DNA of 64,000 bases from assembly GCA_021613375.1 (NCBI GenBank), contig CM038706.1, positions 24,993,366 through 25,057,365 of the forward strand. The letters run 5' to 3'. Position 1 is the first letter of the stretch. Every line of letters begins with the position of its first letter. Source of the stretch: Megaleporinus macrocephalus. Lineage: Eukaryota; Chordata; Actinopteri; Characiformes; Anostomidae. Below are positions 29,206-64,000 of this stretch, piece by piece. The position numbers were made by a program, and so were the translations under genes. Under the pieces are notes generated by a model. The model ran no database searches. It was given only the letters and a program-made list of their open reading frames with translations, and was not told where the DNA came from.

Positions 29206-32200
29206 TACCATTTGAAAAATATGAGCAACTATTTGCAATTCGTTCCTTTTTAAGTGACCACTTTCTTGGTATGTTCGTATATATTCATAGACAAACAGGA
29301 AGTAGAGCGTCCACACCCTATGCTCTCACCCACGACACACATACACATGCTGTAATAGTTTCTACGGCTAAGACGGCCGGTTTGATAAGACATTGCAGTA
29401 CATGACTCCCTCAGCTTGGAACCTGCTACAGTCATTCCTACCTAATCTTCCACACAGTGGAGTCCATTCACTCAACTCGGTGTTTGGAACTGGGATTGCA
29501 ACTCATGGAAAAGGTTATGCAACCCAAGGAAAAGTTATGCAGGACCCTGGATGTACTAGTCACAAAGGGGGTAGTTGCCAGCTCTTTTACGAGCAGAAGC
29601 TTGGGTTGGAAAAGACGCAGTCCCAGGTGTGCTATACGAACAGAATGGCTGGAACTATAAGATAACGTCCTCATATATTCATCACCTAGAATAGATAGGA
29701 ACGGAAATTGGCTTCGCACTTTGGACTCTGTGGTACCGTGGGGACTTGTTCTAGGGGTCCCTAGGTCAAAGGTTTCCAGGAAAACCTCGTATTGGAATAT
29801 ACTCCAGGAGCGTGTTAATGGGCTATAAAACCTGGATCCAATCTATCTGATGTAGATGTGGCTGGGTTTCAGCTGAGCAGTGTGTGCTTCATGTCTCTTG
29901 TGTGCCTCGTTCTTTGGGGCTAGTGCTTGTATGTCCATGTGCACTTAAAGGACAAGGATTTGCGTATCCCTGTTTGAGTTGTATGCTTTTTATAGGCCTG
30001 CTGTGAGATTGTCATGAAAGGGCTCTTTGTGGGTGTGAAGAATGCCGGCGTTTTATCCCCAGTTTATGTAACGTGCGCTCGCTGTGCCTTCAGCGTGAGA
30101 TTGTGTTTGTGCAAGTGCACATACATTAAGGTCCCCTGCATGACGCGCTTGTCCTAGAATAGTCGCAGGAGGTCGGTTGCACGAGGAATGGTATACTGTA
30201 TGTGGGTTTGAGTGTGAAGGCAAGTTTGTGTCTGCGCTGTTCTAAATGTGTTCCCATTCCTGAAATGACTCACCATCCTCTGCTCCCTGAGCCTGTTTCT
30301 CTGTTCTCTCGCTGGGCTCGGCTCTCTTTCTCTCTCTGAAAGCATGCTGTAGGAACAACTGCCTCTGCCTTTAGCAGCGCAGCGGGCCCTTTGTCTGAGC
30401 TAGAAGGTTCCAAAAGATAGACTAAGTACGGGTTACATTGAGGCGAGACCCTAGGAACCAGGCAGGGTCAGACGTGGTAGAGTCCTGGCCTGAACTGCAC
30501 ATGTGACCTCGTTCTGCGAAGGATCCCGTCCATGTGAGGGAGTGTTGAGAGCTGGGATGTGCAGTGACTTTCTTAAGGCTGACTCTTCCATTTGCTCGTC
30601 GATCCAGGGAGGCCTCTCAAACGCGGCTGTCCTATTGCTTCGGGATACACCTCTCTCTCAAGCTGCCCGAGGCCCAGGTGTTTACCTGTGTAACCAGAGG
30701 GCGCGCAATATTTAATGTATGAGGCCTAAGAATGCACAGGGCGGTTGAGTCAGTTTTCACAAGTGCGTGTTCGTCTGTGCCGCAATACTTGGCTGTTGTT
30801 TGTGAGGGGGCGTAGGTGCCCTTGAGCGCTTGAGTGGCATCAAGTGTAATTTCCAACGTTTCCCGGTACAGGCACCTGTATTTAACTTATAGCTGTATTC
30901 CAGCATGCTTATTCTCAAACAGTAGTTTACAGTCAGCAGTTCTTACCCTCATTCAAAGCCGTGCTCTGCTTGTAACGCCGCTGCAACTGCAGATACGGCC
31001 ACTGAAGCGAGCCCAGGGTCTCCACAGATGACGTAAGGAGAAGATAAGGCTCCTGTGTCATGAAAGAGCTTAGTTCAGAACCTCTGTGCTTTATGGCTTT
31101 ACAGCCATGTGATAATAGCCTGCAGTGTGCAAAGTCCAGCTGCAGGCCCGTGAGCACCGCGGCTGGGCTCTCGAAAACAAAACGCTCTAGATTAGCTGTT
31201 ATATCACTCCTGACCCATGTTGATAGCTGCTGTTAATTTAAGCGCTGGAGGCGAGGTGTTGTCTGGGAGAACTCTGTGGGGCTTGGGGCAGAGGCTGGGC
31301 TTCACTAGAATGACATAAGCAGATATACGCAGATGATAAAAGCCTATTATGGTCACAGGCAAGACGGCAAAGTGCAAACGCAGCGCGCCATATAAAAAAG
31401 GAAGGAGGTTTTGGAAGGAGGGCAAGGAGAAGAACGTGCTGCTGGGACAATCAAGGAACAGGTAGGTTCCCATTTAGTGCAGGCAGACAGAGAGAAGGAG
31501 GGGAAGGTGAGGGACAGAGAGAGCGAATTTAAGAATGCCTGCGCGAGGGAGAAGGAAGGAGTGTGCGCACGTACATGCAGTGCACTGCCCTTGACCCCCC
31601 ACTCCCTGTGTGGGACTCCCTCTGCAGTGCAGGACTGCAAAGCACTCTGATGATCTCATCTTGCAGGGACCACCACACACACATGCGCACGCACACACAC
31701 ACACACGCACACTCACTCACTGCGTCCATGCTGCATAGGCAGACTAAGAGCTGCAGAGGTGCAGGTGTCTGCCCAGACTATAACACTTTGCCTCTTGTGA
31801 CTGACTGCATCCTGCCATAAAAAACTACAGCACACTGCCACTCAGTGGTCAAATGGGAGTACTGCACCTTCAACATGGTAGCTAAGTCAAAGTATCGTTT
31901 ACAGCAGGTTTGGTTGAGCTGGAGTACAGGGGTCTCTAAAATGCTATTTGGAAGGACAGTATCATGTATTAAAGAGCTTATCTCCTACTTTTTTATGTGC
32001 TTTATTCTCCCCCCAAAAGGGTACACTTCTTTTTTTAAAAACTTTTTTCTAGGCTTTTCCACTCAAAATATACTCAAAATATATATTCAGTGTAAAGGGA
32101 CTGGGCTAACCTGCAGTAGGCTGTGAATAATGTAATTGCAATGATTTAAATGATTTAATTTTTTTTTCATGGCGGTTTTCATATATAGATTGTAGACACT

Positions 32201-32589
32201 GGGAAGTGATCAGTGCACTATAACCATGTTTAAATACATCAAGCTTTTTTTACATTTACAGTTGAATGTATGAAATTTAATTGTTAGGAATCAAAATGTG
32301 ACATTTATTTCAAAAAGATCATTCCAAAACTGTAATTTTTCTTTTTTTGACAAAATATTGTTTGAAATGGCAGCTGATGGTTGTTGTTTGAGATTTTTCT
32401 TTGCATCCAAAATGCATTTGAACACTTTATTAGTGGTCACAAGATCGGCAACATCATTTTGTGAAACATCTTATAAAGTAACCTTCAGAATATCATTTAA
32501 CCAATGGCTAAATATTTAAAGTGTCCAAATACTTTTGGCTTACACAAGTATATTTTTTTTCCTTGAATTAAAAATATTGTTGCAGTCTA

Positions 32590-32830
32590 AAAAAAAACTT
32601 TAAAATGGTAACTTCACAGGAGAGGGCAAAAACACTTTTTACTTTCAATGTAAGTTAATGAAAAGAGATTTCATTTGAAGTAGTTTGGAGCAATTCTATT
32701 GGTCCATTCATCATGAATTTTCACACATTGTAAAAAAGCTGCTGGGCTTAAATTATACAGAAAACTAATCATCGCCAAAAAATGAGATACTTGTTTTTAT
32801 TTGTACAGTGGTGACATAATCTAAATGTCT
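32590..32830. mobile_element. Decayed MITE copy (CGCTGTCCA-TIR family), opposite orientation
   Basis: 'cttcacaggagag', 'tttactttcaatgtaagt' and 'ggtccattcatcatgaa' match the copy at 37819-38039 and the reverse complement of 36070-36318. The termini are eroded. Confidence 0.55.
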
Positions 32831-33564
32831 GTAACCTAAAAATCATTCAACAGAAATCTGTTTCTGGTTAATTTTGTGTCATTTGGGACCTTCAGCTGCC
32901 ATTTACACCTAATGTTTACTTTTACTCTCCTTCTTAAACCCCTTGTCTCAAAACATTCAGAACTTGTGTCAGATCATCACAACAATCTACAGCTGGGACC
33001 ACCTGGGCGATGTGACAGTAAGAGTAGAATCTATCCCACGCCTGCAATTTACAACAGACACATACGCTGCTAAAATCATATTTTGGCAAGTGAACCATTT
33101 AAATCTAATCAACATACGTGTTTTTTTTTATTCTGATATTTAAAGAATATTATATGATTATTTTACTCATTTTGAGACTTTTTGTTGTCTTTCTGCTTCT
33201 CCAAGTGAAATGATCACTATATGAGTAGTTTTTGTTTTTTTACATTTTGTTTCCTTCAGTTATGTTTAAAAACTTTAAAGTACAGTATGTTTTTCCTTCT
33301 CCTGTATTAGTTTGTTATCATTCCGGGTTTTGTTCTGAGCAGCAATTTTCTTGTTTATATATAATAAGGAATAGTAGACATACTAACTAGATCTGAGATG
33401 GTTTTACTTGCGAAGGTCCTTCTCTCTTTTATTTTATTAGAGTCTTTTTGGATTAACTGCATGTTCAAAAATCTAAAAAAATATCAAGCAAACATAAGCA
33501 CAGCCTATTGTACTGAATGGGGAAAAAACATTACAACAGCCGTTGTAACTGAGTACTTTAGTAC

Positions 33565-33570
33565 TTTATT
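33565..33570 (-). terminator. Polyadenylation signal AATAAA of the giant EGF/NIDO/AMOP/VWD gene
   Basis: Plus-strand TTTATT (AATAAA on minus) lies about 175 nt beyond the stop codon at 33746-33748. This position supports 33746-33956 being the terminal exon. Confidence 0.5.
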
Positions 33571-33745
33571 GGACAGAAACAATCAGGGTCAGAACATCAG
33601 GATGAGTGGGTAACCTGTTTTTATCCAGTGTGTTGGGATGTAATTTAAAGTCTAGGACATTAATATGCTGTACATGTGAGCAGTGTCTAGTACCGTGGTA
33701 CCAGACAACTATCTGTAACTGTTTAACTTTTACATATTTACTTTT

Positions 33746-64000
<30,255 letters not shown>

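Larger units (their letters stand above)
27409..33560. other. Intergenic region: calm2 promoter side to the 3' end of the giant EGF gene
   Basis: The first few hundred bases (27409-27850) are relatively CpG-rich and should hold the calm2 5'UTR and promoter. A TTTATAA-like motif on the minus strand near 27620 may be a TATA element (weak). No coding exon was recognised in the rest. Two decayed MITE copies lie at about 28985-29205 and 32590-32830. Confidence 0.45.

Overview
This window is vertebrate nuclear DNA, almost certainly from a teleost fish. The genes are split by GT-AG introns. Long microsatellites are common, and the repeats are typical of fish: degenerate Tc1/mariner copies, L2/CR1-like and L1-like LINE pieces, a TTAA-flanked piggyBac-type MITE and several foldback MITEs. 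The gene order ttc7a(+) - stpg4(-) - calm2(-) matches the human 2p21 block TTC7A-STPG4-CALM2. I infer an otophysan fish (characiform, catfish or relative), but weakly.

Layout. 1-5619 is probably the last ttc7a intron and carries repeats. 5620-5838 (+) is the terminal coding exon of ttc7a, a PI4-kinase scaffold. 5.8-12.6 kb is tail-to-tail intergenic DNA. 12617-20369 (-) is stpg4; seven exons could be joined into a complete 235-codon frame. 20.4-23.1 kb is intergenic. 23820-27408 (-) is calm2, six coding exons giving a canonical 149-codon calmodulin. 27.4-33.5 kb is intergenic.

33746-62216 (-) is the main feature: a roughly 28 kb, 25-exon gene for a giant type I membrane protein of about 2627 residues. 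Its predicted order is signal peptide, 34 tandem EGF-like (mostly calcium-binding) modules, NIDO, AMOP, VWD, a region around an EGF, two more EGFs, a SEA-like juxtamembrane region, another EGF, a transmembrane helix and a cytoplasmic tail. The core NIDO-AMOP-VWD-EGF-TM order is that of MUC4. However, there is no Ser/Thr/Pro mucin tract, a cbEGF array takes its place, and the MUC4-type GDPH cleavage motif is replaced by GSLH. Thirty-three of the 34 N-terminal EGF modules lie in just two intronless exons of 2.08 and 2.01 kb. All splice phases join and the summed coding length is an exact multiple of three (7884 nt). 62.2-64 kb is upstream flank.

The genes do not form an operon and need not act together. 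ttc7a (membrane lipid kinase scaffold), stpg4 (gonad/sperm-type PG-rich protein) and calm2 (calcium sensor) are neighbours by conserved synteny. The giant NIDO/AMOP/VWD protein sits where human has EPCAM next to CALM2. All calls come from reading the sequence; no database search was run.
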